A DNA stretch of 5,188 bases, from NCBI GenBank assembly GCA_023410155.1, contig JAEYQF010000409.1, positions 1 through 5,188 on the forward strand. Direction: 5' to 3'. The notes beneath the pieces are model-generated. The model was not told the origin of the DNA. It saw only the letters and a program-made list of their open reading frames with translations, and did not search any database. The position numbers and the translations under genes were made by a program. This stretch comes from Verrucomicrobiota bacterium. Its GTDB lineage: Bacteria; Verrucomicrobiota; Verrucomicrobiia; Opitutales; Opitutaceae. Below are positions 1 through 5,188 of this stretch, piece after piece; position 1 is the stretch's first letter, and every line of letters starts with the position of its first letter.

Positions 1-560
1 TAACCGCCCAGTTCGCGTCCCCAGGCCGGCCAGTCGAGGCGACGGCGTTTCCGCGCAGCGGACGACACGAACCGCTCCGCCGATCGGCCGCGGATCGGCA
101 AGTGTCCGAGCTCGGTGTTCTGCACGAGTTGCCCGCGATTGAACAACGACGACCCGATTCCGGTGCCGAGGGTGAGCAACAGCACGGAACCCGCCTCCCC
201 GCGGCCGATCCCGAGTCGCATCTCCGCCAGACCCGCGGCGTCAGCATCGTTGATCAACGCCACCCGGCAGCCGGTCGCCTTGGCGAAGAGCGCCTGCACA
301 TCGCGGTTGATGAAACCTTTGTGGAGATTGGCCGAGGTCAGCACCCGCGGACCGCGCACCACACCGGGGAATCCGACGCCGATCGGGCCGCGCCATTGGA
401 ACGCTTGAGCGAGGCTCGCGACGGTTTTCGCCATCGCGAGCGGAGTGAGCGCTTTCGGCGTCTCGATCTTCAGACGTTCGGAGAGCAGCTGCCCGGTCGT
501 CGTGTCCACGGGAGCTCCCTTCACCGCGGAGCCACCAATATCGATGCCCAGCACTTTCAT
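1..560 (-). CDS. ppgK: Polyphosphate glucokinase (ROK family), 5' part, runs off the left edge
   Basis: Cytoplasmic enzyme that phosphorylates glucose to glucose-6-phosphate using polyphosphate, and in some members ATP. The minus frame is open from 560 to base 1 with no stop, giving 186 codons of a usual total near 250. It starts MKVLGIDIGGSAVKG, the phosphate-binding motif with D7, G9 and G10. L131-G136 reads LGTGIG, the second phosphate loop. N104-D107 reads NDAD, with D105 the expected catalytic base. E150-H153 reads ELGH, a sugar-contact motif. The NTELGH context and the absence of the ROK zinc-binding cysteine cluster after it are typical of polyphosphate glucokinases and unlike NagC or GlcK proteins. 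An alternative in-frame ATG at 572 would add four residues (MAKR); I prefer 560 because the family starts directly at this strand. Neither start has a well-spaced Shine-Dalgarno. It is the last visible gene of the minus-strand cluster, 44 bases after the prolyl isomerase. The family call is firm; donor preference cannot be read from sequence. Confidence 0.9.
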   Translation of the reverse strand, partial: MKVLGIDIGGSAVKGAPVDTTTGQLLSERLKIETPKALTPLAMAKTVASLAQAFQWRGPIGVGFPGVVRGPRVLTSANLHKGFINRDVQALFAKATGCRVALINDADAAGLAEMRLGIGRGEAGSVLLLTLGTGIGSSLFNRGQLVQNTELGHLPIRGRSAERFVSSAARKRRRLDWPAWGRELGG

Positions 561-604
561 GCGTTTAGCCATCTTCCGTTAACTTTGAACTGTCCGCTCC
601 GGGC

Positions 605-1093
605 TCAGCCGCAGGAGTGCCCGTCGCCGCCGTGAGCGTGCCCATGGCTCAGTTCTTCAGCGGTCGGTGCTCGCACCGCCGTGATCTCCACGTCGAAAGT
701 CAGATCCACGCCTGCGAGCGGGTGATTAGCGTCGAGCAGGACTTCGTTGCCCTCAATCGCCACCACCGTGACCACGGGGGCGAAGTTGTCCTCGCCAGCC
801 TGGAAGCGATCGCCCGGCTGCAACTCACCTTCCACCGGCAGCAATCCGCGATGCACACGCTGGATCTGACTCGGGTCCCGCTCCCCGTAGGCCTCGGCGG
901 CCGCGACCTGGACTCGTTGTTTGGCGCCGGCTTGCGTCCCACGCAGCTGCCGGTCGAGACCCTCGATGATCTGGCCTGCTCCCTCGAGATAAGTCACCGG
1001 AGCTCCGCCCGTGGACGTGTCGATCATGCGCCCGTCCGGATCGCGGAGCGTGTAGTGGAAGGTGACAACCCGGGGCTCGAAGGAAGAACTCAT
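605..1093 (-). CDS. slyD: SlyD-like FKBP-type peptidyl-prolyl cis-trans isomerase
   Basis: Cytoplasmic folding helper that isomerises Xaa-Pro bonds and acts as a chaperone. From ATG 1093 it has 162 residues; an in-frame GTG at 1108 would add five (MGRTR). I chose 1093 because SlyD homologues begin just before the first beta strand, here VVTFHYTLRDPDG. The FKBP fold is visible in two parts: residues about 9-65 (DGRMIDTS, then YLEGAGQIIEGLD) and about 120-145 (the NHPLAGVDLTFDVEI block). Between them, about 70-115, sits the insert-in-flap domain, entered by AEAYGERDP, which gives SlyD its chaperone activity. The tail after the conserved TAEELSHGHAHG is rich in His and Gly with one Cys, matching the metal-binding tail of SlyD but much shorter than in E. 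coli. It lies 66 bases after the permease and is probably cotranscribed. It could equally be named fkpB/slyD-like, since gene symbols in this family are used loosely. The fold call is very secure. Confidence 0.93.
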   Translation of the reverse strand: MSSSFEPRVVTFHYTLRDPDGRMIDTSTGGAPVTYLEGAGQIIEGLDRQLRGTQAGAKQRVQVAAAEAYGERDPSQIQRVHRGLLPVEGELQPGDRFQAGEDNFAPVVTVVAIEGNEVLLDANHPLAGVDLTFDVEITAVRAPTAEELSHGHAHGGDGHSCG

Positions 1094-1159
1094 GCGTGTG
1101 CGGCCCACATCACAGCGATGAGCGCGGCGACTCCAAGTGCATTCTGACCGTCCGCGATT

Positions 1160-3682
1160 TCAAACTTCCTGGCGCAAAACTTCCAACGGCGGGTGCCGCG
1201 TCACTGAGCGATTGGCGAGCAAACCCACCACTAGCGTCACGCCCATGGCCGCGACGATTGCGACTCCGACCGTGAGCGGCGGGAAAGCCGGTGCTGCTTT
1301 GAAGACGAAACGCGCAAGCAGCGCATTGGCGCCGAGCGCCAGGCCTCCGCCGGTGACCGCAGCGAGAAACCCCAGCAGCGCATACTCCACCGACTGAATC
1401 TGCCAAAGCTGCCGCCGCGACGCGCCGAGGGTTCGCAACAACACCGTCTCGCGGATCCGCTGAAACCGGCCGCTCATCACCGCCCCTGCCAGCACCAACA
1501 CGCCGGTCGCAACCGTGAACGCGGCGATGAAACTCACCACATACGCGACTTTTCCCATGATCTCGTCGATCGTGCGCATGATCAGGGCGAGATCGATTGC
1601 TGAGACCGTCGGCAACTCACGTCCGACCGTCTGCTGCAATCGCGCCGACGCGTCAGTCGACGGCGCTCGCACCGCCGCGATGAAAGTCTGCGGCGCCGCT
1701 TCGAGCACGCCCGCGGGAAACACGACGAAGAAATTCGGCTGCATGCGCTGCCACTCCACCTGGCGGAGACTCGCCACGTAGGTCGTCAACGGCACACCCT
1801 GCACGGAGAACACCAGCTCGTCGCCGAGCCCGACCTGCAGATCGCGCGCGAGACCCTGCTCCAGCGAGATCGGGATCCGCGCCGCCTCCGCCTCCGCTGC
1901 CGCCACGAATTCGCCTTCCACTATTTTTTCCGTGTCCGACAGCGACGAGCGGTAGGTCGAGCGATACTCACGGCGCAGCGTCCATCCCGGGATGCCGGCG
2001 CCGCCGTGCTTCAACAACGCCTCGACATCGATGCCCTTCACTCGCGTGAGCCGCATCGTGACGATGGGCGCATCCGCCATCAGCGGAGATCCACTTTCTG
2101 CGACGATGCGGCGAAAATCGCCCATCTGATCCTCCTGGATGTCGAAGAACATCAGGTTGGGCCGATCGCCCGCCGCGATGCTCGAGATTTTTCCCAGCAG
2201 CGTTTCGCGCGTGAGCACCAGCGTCAGCATGAGAAACACGCCCAACCCGAGCGACGTCACGAGCAACACCGTGCGATTGTTCGGTCGATGCAGATTGGCC
2301 AGCCCCTGCCGCAACACATACGGCCAGCTCCGGCCCGGTGCGAGACGGCGCGTGAGCCATGTGATGAGTTTCGCCACCGCCCAAAACACCGCGAAACTCG
2401 CCGCGAGCACGACGGTGAATCCCAGTCCTTTCCGCTTGCCAGCCTCCAGCACCGCGAAGCCGAGCACCGCCGCCGCGATGCCGGCATAGATCCACCAGCG
2501 CAACCGATCGGGCGATACCTTGAGTCCTTGCGCCGAGCGCAGCGCCAGCAGCGGCGAGACTTTCCGCACCGCCAGCAAGGGCAACAGCGCGAAGAGAATC
2601 GAGATCATCAGCCCCGCCGCCATCCCCTGCAGCACCGCCCGCCACGACAAACGCACGTCTAACGCAAAGGGCAGGAAGTCGCGCACCAGCCGCGGCAGCA
2701 CCTGCTCGACCGCGATGCCCACCGCTGCGCCCAGCACCGCGCCGATCAACCCGATCGCGATCCCCTGCACGATATAAACCGCGAAACTCGTCCGCGCCGA
2801 AGCGCCAAGGCAGCGCAGCACTGCCACGGTGGCGAGTTTCTGTCGCACATACACGTGCATGCCGCTCGCCACTCCGACCGCGCCGAGAAACAGCGAGACG
2901 AAACCAACCAAGCTGAGAAACGATTCCACATCGGCCATGCTCGCGCCGAGGTCGCGCTTGCGGTCTTCGACGGTGGTGAAGTTCAGCCGCTCGCCCGCGA
3001 GATCGCGCTTCAACGCCGCCACGACTTCCTCCGCATCCGCACCGCTGCGCAGCTTCAGATGAGCGCGATACGAGCGGATACCCTCCCGGTCGAGCAGCCC
3101 CGTCTTCGCCATCGCCGCAGCCGAGAGATACACCCGTGGTGAAAACATGGATACAGCCGCAGACTCGCCCGGGATCTTTTGCAGCGCGCCGGCCACGGTC
3201 AGGCGCGCATTGCCGATCACGACCGGATCGCCCACCTGCACCCCGAACTGCACCAGGATCGTCTCCTCCAGCAGCGCCGAGTCGCCGTCCGCGAGCGCCG
3301 CCATGGCTCCGACCGGCTCCGTCAACATCTCCCCGTAAAACGGGAAATCACCCTCCAGCCCGCGCACCTGCACCAGTCGTCGCTGATCATTGCGAGTGGG
3401 AAAGTTCACCATCGAGGTCACCGCCACTTCGTGCGCGATCGCCTCCGTGACGGCCGTGAGTCGGGCGAGTGTCTCTCCGCTAAACGGCTGGCGCGAAGTC
3501 ACCGCCAGATCGGCGCCGAGCAGGCCTCGGGTCTGCTCGGAGATCGCACGCCGCAGATCGTCGCCCACCGACCCGATGCCCACCAGGGCCGCGATGCCCA
3601 TGACGACCGAGAGCGAAACCAGCAGGAGCCGGCGCCGCGAGGCCCGTGAATCCCGCCACGCCATTTTCAGGATGAAGCGCAT
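1160..3682 (-). CDS. ybbP: ABC exporter permease, FtsX/MacB-type, YbbP family (840 aa)
   Basis: Inner-membrane subunit of an ABC exporter. Two FtsX-type halves are visible. The first has a helix at about 19-39, a large periplasmic domain at about 40-250, then helices at about 254-276, 300-328 and 348-372. A linker pair follows at about 396-413 and 419-442. The second half has a helix at about 468-490, a second periplasmic domain at about 495-708, then helices at about 712-736, 765-788 and 803-823. Each half carries the same cytoplasmic coupling segment after its first helix of the triplet: LATVAVLRCLGAS (283-295) and ETVLLRTLGAS (745-755). The stretch around 642-656 (VEWQRMQPNFFVVFP) is typical of YbbP-like permeases. 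Total length is close to E. coli YbbP and about twice that of LolC/LolE, which carry one such half each. ATG 3682 was chosen over Met7 (3664) by homology to MRFILKMAWRD-type starts; no Shine-Dalgarno is seen. It follows the ATPase gene by 19 bases. The substrate is unknown; a lipid or hydrophobic molecule is the usual guess. Confidence 0.92.
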   Translation of the reverse strand: MRFILKMAWRDSRASRRRLLLVSLSVVMGIAALVGIGSVGDDLRRAISEQTRGLLGADLAVTSRQPFSGETLARLTAVTEAIAHEVAVTSMVNFPTRNDQRRLVQVRGLEGDFPFYGEMLTEPVGAMAALADGDSALLEETILVQFGVQVGDPVVIGNARLTVAGALQKIPGESAAVSMFSPRVYLSAAAMAKTGLLDREGIRSYRAHLKLRSGADAEEVVAALKRDLAGERLNFTTVEDRKRDLGASMADVESFLSLVGFVSLFLGAVGVASGMHVYVRQKLATVAVLRCLGASARTSFAVYIVQGIAIGLIGAVLGAAVGIAVEQVLPRLVRDFLPFALDVRLSWRAVLQGMAAGLMISILFALLPLLAVRKVSPLLALRSAQGLKVSPDRLRWWIYAGIAAAVLGFAVLEAGKRKGLGFTVVLAASFAVFWAVAKLITWLTRRLAPGRSWPYVLRQGLANLHRPNNRTVLLVTSLGLGVFLMLTLVLTRETLLGKISSIAAGDRPNLMFFDIQEDQMGDFRRIVAESGSPLMADAPIVTMRLTRVKGIDVEALLKHGGAGIPGWTLRREYRSTYRSSLSDTEKIVEGEFVAAAEAEAARIPISLEQGLARDLQVGLGDELVFSVQGVPLTTYVASLRQVEWQRMQPNFFVVFPAGVLEAAPQTFIAAVRAPSTDASARLQQTVGRELPTVSAIDLALIMRTIDEIMGKVAYVVSFIAAFTVATGVLVLAGAVMSGRFQRIRETVLLRTLGASRRQLWQIQSVEYALLGFLAAVTGGGLALGANALLARFVFKAAPAFPPLTVGVAIVAAMGVTLVVGLLANRSVTRHPPLEVLRQEV

Positions 3683-3701
3683 GGTGACGTGCCGGGTCGG
3701 T

Positions 3702-4388
3702 TCAAACCTTCTCGTCGCTCACCACGGCGCCACCGCGCAGCCGGATGATGCGATGACAGCGCCGGGCCAGTTCGAGATCATGCGTCACGAGCACGAGCGT
3801 GGTGCCCCGTTCGCGGTTCAGTTCAAAAATCAGGTCGGCGACCAGATGCGCCGTATCCGCATCGAGATTGCCCGTGGGTTCGTCACAGAAGAGAATCTTG
3901 GGACGATTGATGAACGCACGCGCGAGCGCCACGCGCTGCTGCTCGCCGCCGGAGAGCTGCACCGGGTAATGATCCGTGCGCGAACCAAGCCCGACTCGGT
4001 CCAGCAACCGTCGCGCCTCGGGCTCGCAGCCGCTCTCTCCCCGCAACTCGACCGGCACGAGCACATTTTCCAAGGCGGTCAGCGTCGGCACGAGTTGGAA
4101 GTTCTGAAACACAAATCCCACGTGCTCGTTGCGCACGCGCGCCCGGGCATCCTCGTTGAGAATCTCGAGCCGTTCGCCCGCCAGCGTCACGCTGCCGCGG
4201 CTCGACGCATCGAGTCCGGCACACAGCCCGAGCAAGGTGGTCTTGCCGCTGCCGCTCGGTCCCACGATCGCGAGCGTGTTGCCCGACGAGAGCTCGAAAT
4301 TCACTTCGTGCAACACCGTGAGCGGGCCTGCGGCGGTGTCGTAGATTCGGGCCAGTCGCTCGACTTTTAGGATCGCTTGGTCACTCAT
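3702..4388 (-). CDS. ybbA: ABC transporter ATP-binding protein, YbbA/LolD type (228 aa)
   Basis: ATPase that powers the adjacent permease from the cytoplasmic side. All nucleotide-binding motifs are intact: Walker A GPSGSGKT (43-50), Q-loop Gln95 in FVFQNFQL, signature LSGGEQQR (145-152), Walker B ILFCDEP (165-171) with catalytic Glu170, D-loop NLD (174-176) and H-loop His203 in VTHD. The FQLVPTLTALENV segment after the Q-loop is characteristic of the LolD/MacB/FtsE group of ATPases, which pair with FtsX-like permeases. The length of 228 residues is normal for a single-domain member. The ATG at 4388 gives the usual short lead before the first strand (ILKVERLARIY). No clear Shine-Dalgarno precedes it. 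The gene is first in the minus-strand cluster and ends 19 bases before the permease. It is divergent from the tesA-like gene, as in E. coli, which favours ybbA over lolD. A LolD role is less likely because a lolC/lolE-type single-half permease is not present here. Confidence 0.94.
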   Translation of the reverse strand: MSDQAILKVERLARIYDTAAGPLTVLHEVNFELSSGNTLAIVGPSGSGKTTLLGLCAGLDASSRGSVTLAGERLEILNEDARARVRNEHVGFVFQNFQLVPTLTALENVLVPVELRGESGCEPEARRLLDRVGLGSRTDHYPVQLSGGEQQRVALARAFINRPKILFCDEPTGNLDADTAHLVADLIFELNRERGTTLVLVTHDLELARRCHRIIRLRGGAVVSDEKV

Positions 4389-4456
4389 GGGTTCAAAAGG
4401 CCGCCACTGAATACAGCTTCCAGCACGAAAGCTAGTTTGAGCGGTCGATTTTCTCC
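4389..4456. promoter_or_regulatory. Divergent intergenic region between tesA-like and ybbA-like genes
   Basis: These 68 bases lie between the two divergent start codons and must hold the start signals for both directions unless promoters sit inside the genes. The stretch is more AT-rich than the flanking coding DNA. I could not find a convincing -35/-10 pair at standard spacing for either strand; on the minus strand a weak TATTCA-like -10 lies at about 4407-4412 with no good -35. Neither start codon has a strong Shine-Dalgarno. Promoter function is inferred from gene orientation only. Confidence 0.5.
4415..4433. repeat. Imperfect inverted repeat in the divergent control region
   Basis: Arms AGCTTCC (4415-4421) and GAAAGCT (4427-4433) flank the 5-base spacer AGCAC. 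Six of seven positions pair. It is centred at about 4424, roughly mid-way between the two start codons, the position expected of an operator serving both genes. A repeat this short can occur by chance, so the operator role is speculative. Confidence 0.3.
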
Positions 4457-5044
4457 ATGAGCGCCCGGTTCTTACATTTTTTCTGGCTTGCCAGTATCAC
4501 TCTGCTCGCTCCCGCCGCACAAGGTGCGGAGGCAAAGACGATCGTCTTCTTCGGCGACAGCCTCACCGCGGGCTACGGCCTCGATGATCCGCTCGGCGAG
4601 TCCTATCCCGGTCTCATCGAGCAAAAGATCGCGGAGGCTGGCGCGACTCACCGGGTCGTCAACGCGGGGCTCAGCGGTGAGACGAGCGCGGGCGGGCTCC
4701 GCCGCGTGGATTGGATTCTGCGGCAGGAGATCGACCTCTTCTTCCTCGCTCTCGGCGCCAACGACGGGCTTCGCGGCATCGAACCCGCGCTCACGAAGAA
4801 AAACCTGCAAGCAATCATCGACCGCGTGCGCGCGAAACGTCCCCGCGCGACGATCGTAATCGCCGGCATGATGATGCCGCGCAGCATGGGCGAGAACTAC
4901 GCCCGCGAGTTTGGCGCCATCTTTCCCGATCTCGCGCGCGACAATAATCTCACGCTGATGCCGTTCCTCCTCGAAGGCGTCGGCGGCGTTCCGTCGCTCA
5001 ACCAGCCCGACACGATCCATCCCAACGCCGAAGGCCACCGCTAG
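4457..5044 (+). CDS. tesA: TesA-like arylesterase / lysophospholipase L1 (SGNH hydrolase), ended early by an amber codon
   Basis: Periplasmic ester hydrolase of the GDSL/SGNH family, acting on acyl esters such as lysophospholipids, acyl-CoA or aryl esters. Residues 1-23 form a Sec signal peptide: Arg4, a hydrophobic core to about 18, then a likely cleavage after AQG (21-23). Block I is FFGDSLTAGYG with nucleophile Ser35. Block II is NAGLSGETSAGG, with Gly74 the oxyanion-hole glycine. Block III is LGANDG with Asn102. Block V is DTIHPN with Asp185 and His188. All catalytic residues are therefore present. The frame stops at TAG 5042-5044, just after NAEGHR (190-195). Homologues continue about a dozen residues further in a last helix, and the same frame does continue here (5045-5086). 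The ATG at 4457 was chosen because it gives a proper signal peptide. It is transcribed divergently from ybbA. Without readthrough the product is 195 residues and may be unstable; with readthrough it would be 209, close to the E. coli precursor. Confidence 0.9.
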   Translation: MSARFLHFFWLASITLLAPAAQGAEAKTIVFFGDSLTAGYGLDDPLGESYPGLIEQKIAEAGATHRVVNAGLSGETSAGGLRRVDWILRQEIDLFFLALGANDGLRGIEPALTKKNLQAIIDRVRAKRPRATIVIAGMMMPRSMGENYAREFGAIFPDLARDNNLTLMPFLLEGVGGVPSLNQPDTIHPNAEGHR

Positions 5045-5086
5045 ATGGCCGAGCTGATCTGGAGCTATCTGCAGCCGCTGTTGTGA
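5045..5086 (+). other. Orphaned C-terminal codons of the tesA-like frame, beyond the amber stop
   Basis: Directly after TAG the same frame reads MAELIWSYLQPLL and then a TGA at 5084-5086. The segment is what the end of a TesA-like protein looks like: the helix after the HPN..GHR motif, commonly of the form xMAEzzWxxLxPLL. This continuity makes loss of a single sense codon at 5042-5044 the simplest reading. The codon could have been CAG, AAG, TGG, TTG or another one-step neighbour of TAG. The ATG at 5045 is probably an internal methionine and not a new start. Confidence 0.75.
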
Positions 5087-5187
5087 TCCGCGGATAACCG
5101 CGACCGGACGCGAATCAACGCGTCCTCAGTCGCACCAAGGTCGGACCCGAGTCGTGCCAAGATGCGGGCCGAGGAGGCCCAACTAGC
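5065..5187 (-). CDS. Possible tail of a convergent gene entering from the right edge (doubtful)
   Basis: The minus strand is open from 5187 to a TAG at 5067-5065, 40 codons, with no start inside the window. The predicted end has a helix-like stretch around ARLGSDLGATEDAL and finishes SADHNSGCR. I do not recognise it. If real it would overlap the end of the esterase frame tail-to-tail. Against it: at this GC content 40-codon open stretches are common, the plus strand is also open over 5087-5188, and two hairpins sit inside it. Most of this 102-base end region may simply be intergenic. Confidence 0.2.
   Translation of the reverse strand, partial: ASWASSARILARLGSDLGATEDALIRVRSRLSADHNSGCR
5089..5102 (+). 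terminator. Small GC hairpin just after the original tesA stop
   Basis: Arms CGCGG (5089-5093) and CCGCG (5098-5102) pair perfectly around an ATAA loop, two bases after the TGA at 5084-5086. There is no T-tract. Alone it is weak, but together with the following hairpin it could aid 3'-end formation or mRNA stability. Confidence 0.3.
5106..5125 (+). terminator. Seven-base-pair perfect hairpin downstream of tesA
   Basis: Arms GGACGCG (5106-5112) and CGCGTCC (5119-5125) pair perfectly around the 6-base loop AATCAA. It starts 20 bases past the TGA at 5084-5086, a usual place for a transcript end. No run of T follows on the plus strand, nor a matching run of A on the other side, so it is not a textbook intrinsic terminator. 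A bidirectional or Rho-assisted role is possible. Confidence 0.4.
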
Positions 5188-5188
5188 A

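Noticed and set aside
102..635. Plus-strand open frame of 177 codons at the left end
   Set aside because: It is antisense to the glucokinase frame, whose ROK motifs are unmistakable, and its product is rich in Arg, His and Glu without a recognisable domain.
617..1147. Plus-strand open frame of 176 codons opposite the prolyl isomerase
   Set aside because: Shadow of the FKBP gene; no recognisable domain.
1090..1202. Minus-strand frame between permease and isomerase ending ALIAVMWAAHA, whose TGA overlaps the isomerase ATG
   Set aside because: It looks hydrophobic and ends like a signal peptide, but has only a very late ATG (1110, six codons) and otherwise no start before the upstream stop at 1203. 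Part of it lies inside the permease gene. At most a tiny leader giving coupling; not supportable.
1968..2645. Minus-strand 225-codon frame inside the permease gene
   Set aside because: Out-of-frame shadow of the permease, Gly/Ala/Arg/His-rich with no domain.
3390..4370. Long plus-strand open frame of 326 codons over the ATPase gene and the start of the permease gene
   Set aside because: It lies antisense to two genes with complete, recognisable motifs, has low-complexity Arg/Ala/Ser-rich content typical of GC-rich shadow frames, and shows no recognisable domain.
4472..5038. Minus-strand open frame of 188 codons opposite the esterase
   Set aside because: It mirrors the esterase codons almost exactly; the plus frame has a signal peptide and all SGNH blocks.
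5045..5086. New small gene starting at ATG 5045 right after the TAG
   Set aside because: Thirteen codons with no ribosome site; the peptide is better explained as the cut-off end of the esterase.

Overview
The window is compact, GC-rich bacterial chromosome with no mobile element, RNA gene or CRISPR array that I can see. The genes point to a Gram-negative heterotroph: a secreted SGNH esterase, an ABC exporter of the YbbA/YbbP (LolD/FtsX-like) type and a polyphosphate glucokinase. The base composition and gene mix would fit a Verrucomicrobiota (Opitutales-like) genome, but that is an impression and not a result.

Layout. Four genes lie head-to-tail on the minus strand and read leftwards: ABC ATPase (4388-3702), a large FtsX-type permease (3682-1160), a SlyD-like FKBP prolyl isomerase (1093-605) and a polyphosphate glucokinase that starts at 560 and runs off the left edge. 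Gaps are 19, 66 and 44 bases, so one transcript is plausible. On the plus strand a TesA-like arylesterase/lysophospholipase starts at 4457, divergent from the ATPase gene across a 68-base shared control region. This tesA / ybbA-ybbP divergent arrangement is the same as in Escherichia coli and many other proteobacteria. Beyond the esterase, 5087-5188 holds hairpins and perhaps the tail of a convergent gene.

How the genes may work together. The ATPase and permease should form one exporter that acts on a lipidic or hydrophobic substrate at the inner membrane. The esterase works in the periplasm, and the repeated pairing suggests a shared lipid or envelope process. The prolyl isomerase and glucokinase are cytoplasmic and probably only share the transcript.

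The main oddity is an in-frame amber codon (5042-5044) in the esterase. It cuts off the last 13 codons of a frame that otherwise continues to a TGA at 5084-5086 and gives the normal family length. I see no convincing evidence for an undescribed multi-gene system here; the region looks mostly like ordinary core genome.
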